In this document: piece after piece, positions 18,755 through 27,007 of the stretch
Position numbering within the stretch: the first letter of the stretch is position 1
How the letters are laid out: each line of letters starts with the position of its first letter
Assembly (NCBI GenBank): GCA_013416795.1
Contig: RQSC01001018.1
Coordinates: 55,337-97,021, forward strand
From: Prasinococcaceae sp. CCMP 1430
Lineage: Eukaryota > Prasinodermophyta > Palmophyllophyceae > Prasinococcales > Prasinococcaceae
Direction: 5' to 3'
DNA: 41,685 nucleotides
The notes under the pieces: generated by a model
Database searches by the model: none
Seen by the model: only the letters and a program-made list of their open reading frames with translations
Told to the model about the DNA's origin: nothing
Position numbers and translations under genes: made by a program

Positions 18755-19188
18755 NNNNNNNNNNNNNNNNNNNNNNNNNNNNNNNNNNNNNNNNNNNNNN
18801 NNNNNNNNNNNNNNNNNNNNNNNNNNNNNNNNNNNNNNNNNNNNNNNNNNNNNNNNNNNNNNNNNNNNNNNNNNNNNNNNNNNNNNNNNNNNNNNNNNNN
18901 NNNNNNNNNNNNNNNNNNNNNNNNNNNNNNNNNNNNNNNNNNNNNNNNNNNNNNNNNNNNNNNNNNNNNNNNNNNNNNNNNNNNNNNNNNNNNNNNNNNN
19001 NNNNNNNNNNNNNNNNNNNNNNNNNNNNNNNNNNNNNNNNNNNNNNNNNNNNNNNNNNNNNNNNNNNNNNNNNNNNNNNNNNNNNNNNNNNNNNNNNNNN
19101 NNNNNNNNNNNNNNNNNNNNNNNNNNNNNNNNNNNNNNNNNNNNNNNNNNNNNNNNNNNNNNNNNNNNNNNNNNNNNNNNNNNNNNNN
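18755..19188. other. Assembly gap (434 Ns)
   Basis: Unknown sequence. It probably contains the 5' exon or promoter of the ACP gene. Any apparent long frame across this interval is an artefact of translating Ns. Confidence 1.
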
Positions 19189-20156
19189 GCCTGGCCGCGT
19201 CGGGGCGGGCGCGCTGGCGGCGCGCGCGCGCGCTGTGGCGCCCGCCCGACGCGCAAGGATTGAAGCAAGGGATGGAAGGAAAGGAAAGGAAGGACAAAAA
19301 GGAAGGAGGCGGAAGGCGCGGCCGCCGGGCACACGCGTTCGGTCGATTTGGCCGATTGGTTGGATTGTTGATTGGGTGCGTTCGGTGGGATCGGATCCGA
19401 GGTCTGCTGTTTGCCCGCGCGCGCGCGCAACGCCGCCGCGCCCGCCGCCGCGTTGCTCCCGCCAGCGCAGATCGCAGGTCAAGCATGAACTCGAACTCCA
19501 CCGAATATTACAACACCGATACGAAAAATCTACGACCATTTCGACATACAAACATGCAGAATACAAACTGAAATAACAACTCCGTTGTTTCAATGCGGCG
19601 TTCCGCGACCCTTTCCATGGAAAGTGCGCGTACGTTTCGACGTCCACAAATGCAGATCTTCTCACGAAATTGAGCAAATCTGTTTTTTTTCCTTTGGCGG
19701 TGCTGGCAGGTGCTGGCTGGCGGGAAGCGCTGTGCGTGCTCGTAGCCGGGTGTGCACCCAGCCAGTCGGAGGCGCGGGCCGCTGACAGACTGCAGCGCCT
19801 GGCTGACACACGGCAGGCCGGGACCCCGCGCACTGACCGACTGTGGCTGACTGAGGCCCCAGCCAGCCTGCCAGGCCGCGGTGTGCCGCGTCCGGCCGTG
19901 GACACACCCCACCCACCCACCCGGCGCCCTCGCCCGGGTCGGCGCCGGGGTCCGGCTCCGCCCGCAGCACGCGCGCCTCGACGCAGTGCGTTTTGACCTC
20001 CCTCATCTATTTGAAAGGAGTAGTACGTACGTACAGTACTGTGTAGATTGAAAAGACATGGTATCGTGAATTTTGGTGGATAGAGGTGCGGGGGGGCGGC
20101 GCTGGGTGGCGCCACACGCGCTCGACCGAGGCGCGCCCACCCACTCACCCACGCCG

Positions 20157-20188
<32 letters not shown>

Positions 20189-20484
20189 CCCCTCCATTCC
20201 CATCCGGGCGGGAGCGGCATGGCGCCCGCGTGCGCCCGTGCGCGAGCTCGTGCGGAGGCCGGGTCCGGGCCAGGGGCGGCGCAGCCGCCCGGCCGCGGNG
20301 GGTGAGGTGCTGTGCTTCGGCAGTGGCTCCCGAGAGGACGTTTGGTCGGCGCTCCTACCCGCGCTGCGCGAGGCGCGCGCATAGGCGCGCGCGAGACGAC
20401 GGGGTGGCGAACACCAGCCGCGCGGCTGTTGCCGCTGCCGCAGCGCCTCTCTCTCTCTTTCTTTCTCTCCCTGCGCGCGCGCAG
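19189..20484. other. Intergenic region upstream of reticulon
   Basis: No gene is supported. The stretch 19490-19700 and the stretch 20003-20070 are AT-rich relative to the rest. The latter has the palindrome GTACGTACGTAC (20023-20034) and, just before it, TTTGACCT (19992-19999). From 20157 there is a 28-base C run. A candidate first reticulon exon begins at ATG 20219, but its donor phase does not match and the ambiguous base at 20299 sits inside it. Confidence 0.5.
20157..20184. repeat. Poly-C tract (28 bases)
   Basis: An uninterrupted run of C upstream of the reticulon gene; its length is likely to be unreliable in the assembly. Confidence 0.95.
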
Positions 20485-21186
20485 ACGCACGCTGACGTTG
20501 GCGCTGACGCGTCTCGCTCCGGCTCTGAACCCAATGCAGGTGCCGACCTCGTGCTCTACAAGAGCCCGTCGACGAGCGCCGGCATCGTGCTCGGCGCCAC
20601 GGTGGTGTATTACCTCATGGAGCTCTCCGGCCTGACCTATGTCACCCTGCTGGCCTCCATTGCGGCCGTGCTCATGCTGGCGGCGCTCATGTGGGCGGCG
20701 GCCTCGAGCATCTTCGTGAAGATCCCCGCGCCGCCGGTGCTGATGATGCAGATCGAGGAGGACACCGCCGCCGCGTTCGCCAAGGCGGCCGTGAAGCCGC
20801 TCAACAATTGTCTGTTCCTGATGGCCAAGCTCATGTCGGGCAAGCACACGATGCTTAGCCTCAAGTGGGTGGCCGGGCTTTACGCGATGAGCAAGGTGGG
20901 GGCGTGGTTTCACTTCCTGACCTTTATGTACGCCGCGCTGATCGTCTCCTTCACGCTCCCGAGGCTCTACGTGACCTTCCAGAGAGAGGCCGACGAGGTC
21001 CTCGCCATCGTGGTCGCCTACGCCAAGGAGCTGCACGCGACCGCCGAGCAGTGGGTGGACGCCAAGGTGTTGTCCAAATTCGCGCCGCAGGCGGCAGCGC
21101 CCAAGGGCGCGGCGGCGAGCTCGGAGGGGACGGCGGCGTCGAACGGCGGAGACGCCAAGGACAGCGCCTCGAAGAAGACGGAGTGA
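20485..21186 (+). CDS. Reticulon-like protein (ER membrane shaping)
   Basis: Reticulons insert two hydrophobic hairpins into the ER membrane and bend it into tubules. The frame shows the reticulon homology domain: DLVLYKSPSTSAGIVLGATV, a first long hydrophobic region (TYVTLLASIAAVLMLAALM), a hydrophilic loop of about 60 residues with AAFAKAAVKPLNNCLFLMA, a second hydrophobic hairpin (WFHFLTFMYAALIVSFTLPR) and a C-terminal helix. The tail is Ala/Ser/Lys-rich and ends SASKKTE, which has a lysine near the C-terminus as in ER-retained membrane proteins. I start the exon at 20485, after a pyrimidine-rich acceptor (ctctccctgcgcgcgcgcag). The true ATG lies in an upstream exon I could not phase. The stop at 21184-21186 is only 11 bases before the next open frame on the same strand. 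Confidence 0.85.
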   Translation, partial: THADVGADASRSGSEPNAGADLVLYKSPSTSAGIVLGATVVYYLMELSGLTYVTLLASIAAVLMLAALMWAAASSIFVKIPAPPVLMMQIEEDTAAAFAKAAVKPLNNCLFLMAKLMSGKHTMLSLKWVAGLYAMSKVGAWFHFLTFMYAALIVSFTLPRLYVTFQREADEVLAIVVAYAKELHATAEQWVDAKVLSKFAPQAAAPKGAAASSEGTAASNGGDAKDSASKKTE

Positions 21187-21196
21187 GGCGCGGCGC

Positions 21197-22123
21197 GTGT
21201 CGCGGCTGTGGCTCGGCGGACACGCCGCGCCCGCGGGCGGGGCGGACGCTCCCGCCCAGGGCAAGCGGCGCACCAAGAAGGCGAAACGCGCAAGCGCCGC
21301 CCAGAGGGCTGCGGACGAGGCGAGGGCCGCCGCGGCCAAGGCGCCCGGCGGCGGCAACTGGGCGCGCCTGCAGGCTACGCTGCAGCAGGCCGCGCCCGCC
21401 GAGCGCAAGCCCAAGGGCGGGGCGGCTGCGGGCAAGGGCAAGGGCGCGGCTGGGGGCGGGGCGGTGCTCAAGTCCACGAAGGAGCAGCCCGTGGGCGCGG
21501 GTGGGGTCGTGCCCAAGCACATGCTCACCTCATCGCTCGCTATCGACTGCGAGATGGTCGGCATCGGCGCGAGCGGTTCGCGGTCGGTGCTCGCGCGCGT
21601 CTCAATCGTCAACGAGCACAGCGAGACGGTGTATGATTCGTACTGCAAGCCGCGCGAGCGCGTGGTGGACTTCCGCACCTTCGTGTCGGGCATCCGGCCG
21701 CACCACATCAAGACCGCGCCACCGCTCGAGGTCGTGCGCGGCGAAGTCGCCCGCCTCATGGAGTCGCGTCGCATCATCGGCCACGCGGTGCACAACGACC
21801 TGAACGCGCTGCAGCTCATCCACCCGCCGCACCTCATCCGCGACACGGCCAAGTATCCGCCATACCTGCGCGAGAGCGGCAAGCCCATGTCGCTCAAGGA
21901 CCTCGCGCTGAGGCACCTCGGGACCAGCATCCAGGGCGGCTCGCACTCGTCCGTCGACGACGCGCGCGCCACCATGGGGCTCTACCTGCTGCACAAGAAG
22001 GCCTGGGAGGCCGCCCTCGCCAAGGGCACGGCGCTGCCACAGCGCATGGCGACGGCGGGTGACACCCACGACAAAGGCGGCAGGCGGTCCAAAACCAACG
22101 CCGGCAAAACCACGAGGAAATAG
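21197..22123 (+). CDS. REX4-like 3'-5' RNA exonuclease (DEDDh family)
   Basis: REX4/ISG20L2-type exonucleases trim RNA 3' ends, in yeast in pre-rRNA processing in the nucleolus. The DEDDh residues are visible: Asp and Glu in LAIDCEMVGIG, Asp in VHNDLNALQL, and His with Asp in HSSVDDARATMGLY. Flanking family motifs include VYDSYCKPRERVVDFRTFVS and GIRPHHIK. The N-terminus is Lys/Arg-rich (QGKRRTKKAKRASAAQR), as expected for a nucleolar protein, and has NWARLQATLQQ, a short motif typical of REX4 upstream of the catalytic domain, so coding clearly begins before the first in-frame ATG (at MLTSSLAIDCEMVG). The frame opens with GTG at 21197, and no ATG exists between the preceding stop and there. 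A spliced leader exon, a non-ATG start or co-transcription with reticulon are possible. About 308 residues as drawn. Confidence 0.88.
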   Translation: MSRLWLGGHAAPAGGADAPAQGKRRTKKAKRASAAQRAADEARAAAAKAPGGGNWARLQATLQQAAPAERKPKGGAAAGKGKGAAGGGAVLKSTKEQPVGAGGVVPKHMLTSSLAIDCEMVGIGASGSRSVLARVSIVNEHSETVYDSYCKPRERVVDFRTFVSGIRPHHIKTAPPLEVVRGEVARLMESRRIIGHAVHNDLNALQLIHPPHLIRDTAKYPPYLRESGKPMSLKDLALRHLGTSIQGGSHSSVDDARATMGLYLLHKKAWEAALAKGTALPQRMATAGDTHDKGGRRSKTNAGKTTRK

Positions 22124-22298
22124 CCGCGCGGAGCATGTATTAAATTTGTATCCCATCCACTGTGCGCCGGCATGGGCGCGGCGGGGGCTGCGCGCGTGCG
22201 AGCGCTCGCGTGCGGCATCGCGATCGGGTTCGTTTCGTCGGCCCTTTGCGCACGCGGGTGCCGCATGCCGCTCTGCCCCTCCGCCCCTCGCTCTGCAG
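22124..22298. other. Convergent 3' intergenic region
   Basis: About 175 bases between the stops of the exonuclease and the AIP1 fusion. It includes a short AT patch (22134-22150) and no gene. Confidence 0.45.
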
Positions 22299-24510
22299 CT
22301 AGGCCTCGCTGAGCCTCCACATGCGCGCGCAGCGGTCCGCGCCACCCGAGACGATGGTCGCATCGTCTAGGAAGGCTACGCTCTGCACGCCGCCGTGGTG
22401 CGCGCGCGCGATGGTCTTGCGTTTGGTCGGCAGCACGCCAACCGGCCACACGATGACCGACATGTCGAGCGATCCTGTGGCGAGCTTTGTGCTGTCGGGC
22501 GACCAGCTCATCGCGGAGATTCGCGCGGTGTGGTACACCATGCGCGACTGCTTGACCTCGCGGCTGGCTGCGTCCCACATGACCACCTCGCGCTTGGCGT
22601 CGCCCGACCCCAGGATCGCGCCGTCGGGAGAGAACGCCAGCACAGTAATGTCCATTGTGTGCTTCTCCATTGGACCGCTGCACGGAGCGACGAGGCGAGA
22701 CGAGCGCAAGGCGGAGCACGCGGAGCAGCACGCGGGCAGAAAGAGCGGTCAGACTCGACCGCGCGGGGGAAGTGCCGCGCCCGCGCAGCAGCGCGCCGCA
22801 GCACATACCCTGCTGCTGTGAGGGTATCACCCTTCAGCTCGTACATGTGGATCTTCCCGCCGGGCGCGCCGATGGCCACCTGCGACGCGTCCGGCGATAC
22901 GGCGGCGGTGGTTGCCTCGAAGCCCAGCGCGTCGTTGCCCAGCGTGGAGAGAAGCTTGGCTCCGACGTACACGCACACGCCAGACGTGGTCACTACCACA
23001 GCAGTGCCGTTGGCGCTCTCCTGTGCGAGGCTGTGCGACTTTGGCTGTCCCTCGGTGGGCGAGCTCTCACCGCCCGCGCGCACGGTGTCATCCATCGCCG
23101 CGCTGTAGAGCACGCCGCTCCCGACGTCAAGGGCCATGCCAACCACCGGGTTGGAGTGCGGCGCGCCTCCAGGACCCACGCAGCCCCGCTCGGTGCTCCA
23201 CTTGAGAATCGTGCCGTCAGAGCCGCCAGAGTAGAACTCGTCTGCGCTTGCGCCGCGCGCAAGCGCCGTGACGGCGCGAGTGTGGCCCTTGACCACGCGC
23301 GCGGGCGCCGACGGGTTCGCCTTGTCAAGGAAGTTCAGGTCGCCCGACAGGCTGGCGGTCACCATCGTGTCGCCAACCATCGCGCAGCCCACTTGCATGT
23401 CCTGCAAGGTAGGCTTGTCGCTGAAGCTGAAGGTGGTGGAACACTCGCCGCTGCCGGCGTCCCAGAGCTTGGCGGTCTTATCGGCTGACGCGGTGAGGAA
23501 CGCCTTGCTGTCGGCACTCCAGTCGAGCGCGTAGATGGAGCCCGCATGCGCCGCGATCTCCGCCTTTTTCTCGCCGGTGAGCCCATCCCACACGAACACG
23601 CGCTTGTCGGAGCCCGCGGTCGCATAGAGCGCGCCGTCCGGCGAGAAGGTGACAGCGTTGACGAAGTTGCCGTGGACGTTGGAACTGGCCTTGGCCTGCT
23701 TGAATGGCGGGCCTTCGTAGAAGTTGGTGTAGAAGTCCTCGCCCGCGGTGGCGATTTTGAAAGGCCGCTCCGGCCTGAAGGCCACGGCGAGCACGCCCTT
23801 CGAGTGGCCGGCCATCTCACCGATGGCGCTGCCCGAGTTCCATGTGAACGCCTTGACGCACGCGCCGCGTGAGGCGCCGGCGACGGCTATGCGATCGCCG
23901 TCGCCGGACCACGCGATGTCCTCCACCGGCCCAGCGAGCGCGCGAATCTCCACCTTGGTGGTGGGCTCGTTCTGGCCCTCCTGCAGATTGGCCGGCCAGA
24001 CGCGCACGAGGCCGCTCGCGTCGCCCGAGGCGACCCACTCGCCGTTAGGGGACAGCGCCGCGCACGACACGCGGTGCGCGTGCTCCATGAAGACCACGCA
24101 TCTGGTCGGATCGGCGAGCTCGCGCACGACGGCCACCTTTCCCGCGCCGTACGCGACGCGCGCGACGCCCGCGGCCGCGAGCGAGAGCGTGCACGCCTTG
24201 CACGGCGGCTTGGTGACGTAGCACGTGCCGCCGACGACCGACACGCCGCGCCGCGCGGCGTACGCGACGGCGTCCGCCTCGGCGTGGATGTCGAAGCAGC
24301 TCGCCGAGAACGCCGCCGACGACGCCATCGCGCGGTGGCAGCCCCACGCCACCGCCGACATGCCCGGAGCGTCCGAGGCGTCGCCGTCGCCCGGCACGAC
24401 GATGGCCGCGCCGCAGCGGCTGTGCGCGCCGAACTTGCGCCTGCCGGCGTCGAGCGCGAGCAGCGCGAGCTGGAGGCCGTCCGCGACGTCGGCGCCCCCC
24501 GCAAAGCCAT
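22299..24510 (-). CDS. Cytidine/dCMP deaminase-like domain fused to AIP1 (WDR1) actin-disassembly propeller
   Basis: AIP1 (WDR1) is a 14-bladed WD40 protein that works with ADF/cofilin to disassemble actin filaments. Exons 24510-22809 and 22677-22299 are joined across a 131-base intron (gtatgt to cgtgcag, CTGAC inside). The AIP1 part is convincing throughout: FMEHAHRVSCAALSPNGEWV, NFYEGPPFKQAK, HAGSIYALDWSADSKAFLTA, ALYSAAMDD-type blades and a C-terminus with ISAMSWSPDSTKLATGSLD. The usual first ~30 AIP1 residues, with the VERG region, are replaced in the same frame by a zinc deaminase domain: ALLALDAGRRKFGAHSRCG, then HAEADAVAYAARRGV (24278-24286 encode HAE), and YVTKPPCKACTLSLAAAGVA (PCKAC at 24191-24205). 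The His, Glu and two Cys of the active site are present. No in-frame ATG exists at the start; ATG 24510 would come into frame if the C6 run at 24495-24500 were one base longer. The open frame itself reaches 24619. Confidence 0.85.
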
Positions 24511-24753
24511 CACTCTCGCGCGCCGCGCCCGCGGCGTGTGGCACCGCCCCGCGCACCCCGACACGCCGCCGCGCCCGTTTTCTTCCCCTGCTCCGAATAC
24601 GTTGTGTTTTACAGCGCACAGGCGCCGTGAGCAGGCTGCATTCTCATACCGTGCGCCCACCCCGGCGAGAGGAGACCAGCGCGCGCGCGGGCGCGCTCGT
24701 CCCTCCCCCGCTCGCCTGCAGGCATCCGTCCGAGACACCTTGCAGCAGTGCGG

Positions 24754-25377
24754 TCACCCGCGGCGGTAGAAAGTCAAGGGCCACTGCCCTGGGAAAGGCT
24801 CCGCGTCGACCACGTTGCGGAGCTCTGCCGCCGCCTCATGGCTCCCTGCCGCCGCCGCCGCGCGCAGCAGACGCAGCGCCTTCGCACCGTCCCGCTGCCG
24901 GCCAACTTCGTCATAGTCGTGATGGTAGGTCTGCGCCATCTGCCACAAGCCCGTGGCGTCTCCCTGGTCAGCAGCCATCTCCCAGTACTTGACGGCCTCC
25001 ACTTTGTCTTGTGCGACGCCGATGCCTTCGTAGAGATGACGCGCGTATGAGGACTGGCCGAGCGGGTCGCCCTCGTCGGCTGCGCGGCGGACGAGCTCCG
25101 CCGCCTTGATGGCACCGCCGGGCGCGCGCCCCTGGCGGCAGAGATCCGCAAGGTTCACCATGGCGCGTGTGTCGCCACAGCGCTCCGCCGCGGCGCTCAG
25201 CAGCTCTGCGGCGTCGGCGTCGTTCCGCGCAAGCGGCTGTTCGCCGACGCTCACCTGCGTTCCGACCAAAAGCAGCACATCGGCTGACGCGTCGGCGGTG
25301 AGCTTCTGGAGGCAAGCGCGCGAGATTCGCCCTTCGTCATCCACCTCGATGTCCGTCGCATTCACCCGAAGCTGCAT
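24754..25377 (-). CDS. Sel1-like repeat protein
   Basis: A single-exon gene of 207 residues with ATG at 25377. Residues about 55-185 form Sel1-like (TPR-related) repeats, recognised by the A-A-x-x-G-x-x-x-(A/G) rhythm: AAELLSAAAERCGDTRAMVN, AAELVRRAADEGDPLGQSSY, AVKYWEMAADQGDATGLWQM and ALRLLRAAAAAGSHEAAAEL. Such solenoids act as protein-protein adaptors, for example in ER-associated degradation and signalling. The first 50 residues (MQLRVNATDIEVDDEGRIS) look like a small beta-rich domain I do not recognise. No signal peptide or membrane segment is visible. The gene is tandem with the deaminase-AIP1 gene on the same strand, about 240 bases upstream of it. The specific partner is unknown. Confidence 0.85.
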   Translation of the reverse strand: MQLRVNATDIEVDDEGRISRACLQKLTADASADVLLLVGTQVSVGEQPLARNDADAAELLSAAAERCGDTRAMVNLADLCRQGRAPGGAIKAAELVRRAADEGDPLGQSSYARHLYEGIGVAQDKVEAVKYWEMAADQGDATGLWQMAQTYHHDYDEVGRQRDGAKALRLLRAAAAAGSHEAAAELRNVVDAEPFPGQWPLTFYRRG

Positions 25378-25839
25378 GGAGCCCGCTGAGGCGGGCGAGG
25401 GCCGCGTCGCTCGCGCGTGCTGTGGCGTGCCCCTCCGCTGCTCGCGCGCTGGCGCTTCGCGCGGACGCAGACGATCCGGACGGTGACAGTGAATTTTAAT
25501 CCGTTATTTTCAAATACATTGTATCATACTTTATATAATTCACATTCTTACGGAAGACAATTTTGAAAATATGCTCCGATGCGCGTCCTGCCGAAGGAGC
25601 CCCGAGCCCGGCAGGGCAGACCCAACGGCGCGCCGTCCATGCCCTGCCGGCGCGCAGCAGCGCCCCCGCGCACCCACAGCTAGAGGCGGCGTGCCCCGCA
25701 CAAGGCGCAACGCTTGCGTCCCCGCAGCAGTGACTACCCCGACCCGCCGGCATGACCATGCAACCACGACGCCTCATGCACTCACAGCCCCCTATTTTAC
25801 ACCCGCCGAGACGCGCCGCCAGCGCGTGGCCCGCGGCGC
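25378..25839. other. Intergenic region with AT-rich patch
   Basis: No gene was found. Bases 25493-25575 are strongly AT-rich compared with the surroundings. The region contains the promoter of the Sel1-repeat gene and the 3' end of PPIL3. Confidence 0.5.
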
Positions 25840-26521
25840 CTATGTCGCCGCCGCCGCGAACGGGTTTGCGTGGATGGTGACCGAGCGCACGACGATAGGA
25901 GTCACCGGCTTGCACTTCTTCCCCTCAACTGGCGCCTTCTCCATGGCGTCGAGCGTGTCAAAGCCATCGATGAGGTGTCCGAAGACCGTGTACTGTCCGT
26001 CGAGGTGCTTGGCCTTGGCGTAGGTGATGAAGAACTGGCTCTTGTTGGTCTGTGCTCAGGGACCAGAGCCAGCGAGTGCGTTGCAGTGCGGGTCAGCGAG
26101 CTTGCAGGCCAGCGCGGTGTAGAGAGGGGCGCAGCGTTCACGGCGCCGCGCCCAGCGTGCGCACATCCATGGCACGCGCGGCAGGGCGGAGGCGCGCTCG
26201 CTCGCATGCAGAGGCCCACCGCGCGCGCGCACGCACGTCCTTGCCCGAGTTCGCCATGGACACGACGCCGCGCTTGTGGTGTCGCAGCTGCGGCACGATC
26301 TCGTCGGCGAACGCTCCGCCCCAGATGGACGCCCCGCCCTTGCCCGTGCCGGTGGGATCACCGCCCTGGACCATGAAGCCACGCATGTTGCGATGGAAGG
26401 CCGTCCCATCGTACGTGCCGGAGGCCGCCAGCGCGAGGAAATTGAGCGCCGCGCGCGGCGTGTCCTCGCAGTGCAGCTCGAGCTTCAGATCGCCGAGGTT
26501 TGTGTGCAGCGTGACCGACAT
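25840..26521 (-). CDS. PPIL3: Cyclophilin-type peptidyl-prolyl isomerase, PPIL3-like
   Basis: Cyclophilins catalyse cis-trans isomerisation at proline; PPIL3 is a single-domain member found in spliceosomes. Exon 1 (26521-26237) and exon 2 (26049-25840) join in phase 0 across a 187-base intron to give 164 residues, matching the usual length of about 161. Exon 1 reads SVTLHTNLGDLKLELHCEDT, then FHRNMRGFMVQGGDPTGTGK with the catalytic Arg, and IWGGAFADEIVPQL. Exon 2 continues TNKSQFFITYAKAKHLDGQY, VFGHLIDGFDTLDAMEKAPV and ends VTIHANPFAAAAT. The start MSVTLHT and the end NPFA match the orthologue group. The intron starts gtgcgtgcgcgcgc, carries CTGAC in its 3' third, and ends gcacag. The gene is divergent from PAN2. 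Confidence 0.95.
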
Positions 26522-27007
26522 GACCGCCGTAGAGCGGCGCCGCGCCCGGGCCCGCCCCGCCCGAGCCGCCGGAGAGCCGCCGAGAGCCGCCGTTTTAGGC
26601 GCGTTTGCCGCCTGGCTGCCCGCTCGAAATACGGGCGGGCGCACAGCGTGGCGCCAGCGTGGCGCGCGGGTGTTCCCCCTCTGCCCAGGGCCCCGGCAGG
26701 GGAGGGGGGTGGCCGGCCGGCGAGGGGGACCCACACCAGTCCCGAGATCCCATCGAGGTTGGCTCAACTCACGCGGACAGTCAGTCCTCTTTGCCNCGGC
26801 GCGGGCGGGAACCAGGGAGCGAGGCTCCAGCGTGAGTGGCGGGTGCAGCGAGAGGCGCGTCCGGCACGTGTGGGGGGGCGCGTGCGGCGGGTGCGCGAGG
26901 GGCCTGACACCGCTGCGCCCGACGCTGACCATGGCGACGCTTGCTGCGGCGCTCGTACGCCGCGCCGCGCGCGCGGCTGCCGCGCCGCCGCGAACGCGGT
27001 CGCGCCC
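26522..27007. other. Divergent promoter region, PPIL3 / PAN2
   Basis: About 486 bases, GC-rich, with one ambiguous base at 26796. An ATG at 26931 in another frame opens an Arg/Ala-rich peptide but no splice to PAN2 is evident. No other element was seen. Confidence 0.45.

Noticed and set aside
19670-19996. Plus-strand frame resembling a signal peptide
   Set aside because: No ATG start, no recognisable domain, composition like the surrounding noncoding DNA.
21197-21217. GTG at 21197 as a genuine start codon for the REX4-like protein
   Set aside because: GTG initiation is rare in nuclear genes; the position is used only to mark where the open frame begins.
18655-21975. A 1106-codon minus-strand frame spanning the gap and the reticulon gene
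   Set aside because: It exists only because Ns translate without stops and because antisense of GC-rich coding DNA is open; it overlaps clear plus-strand genes.
24045-24510. Deaminase as an independent gene separate from AIP1
   Set aside because: No stop, start or convincing splice site separates the two parts; the only nearby AG (at the end of GGAAAG before GTGGCC) has no pyrimidine tract. Kept as a fusion pending transcript evidence.
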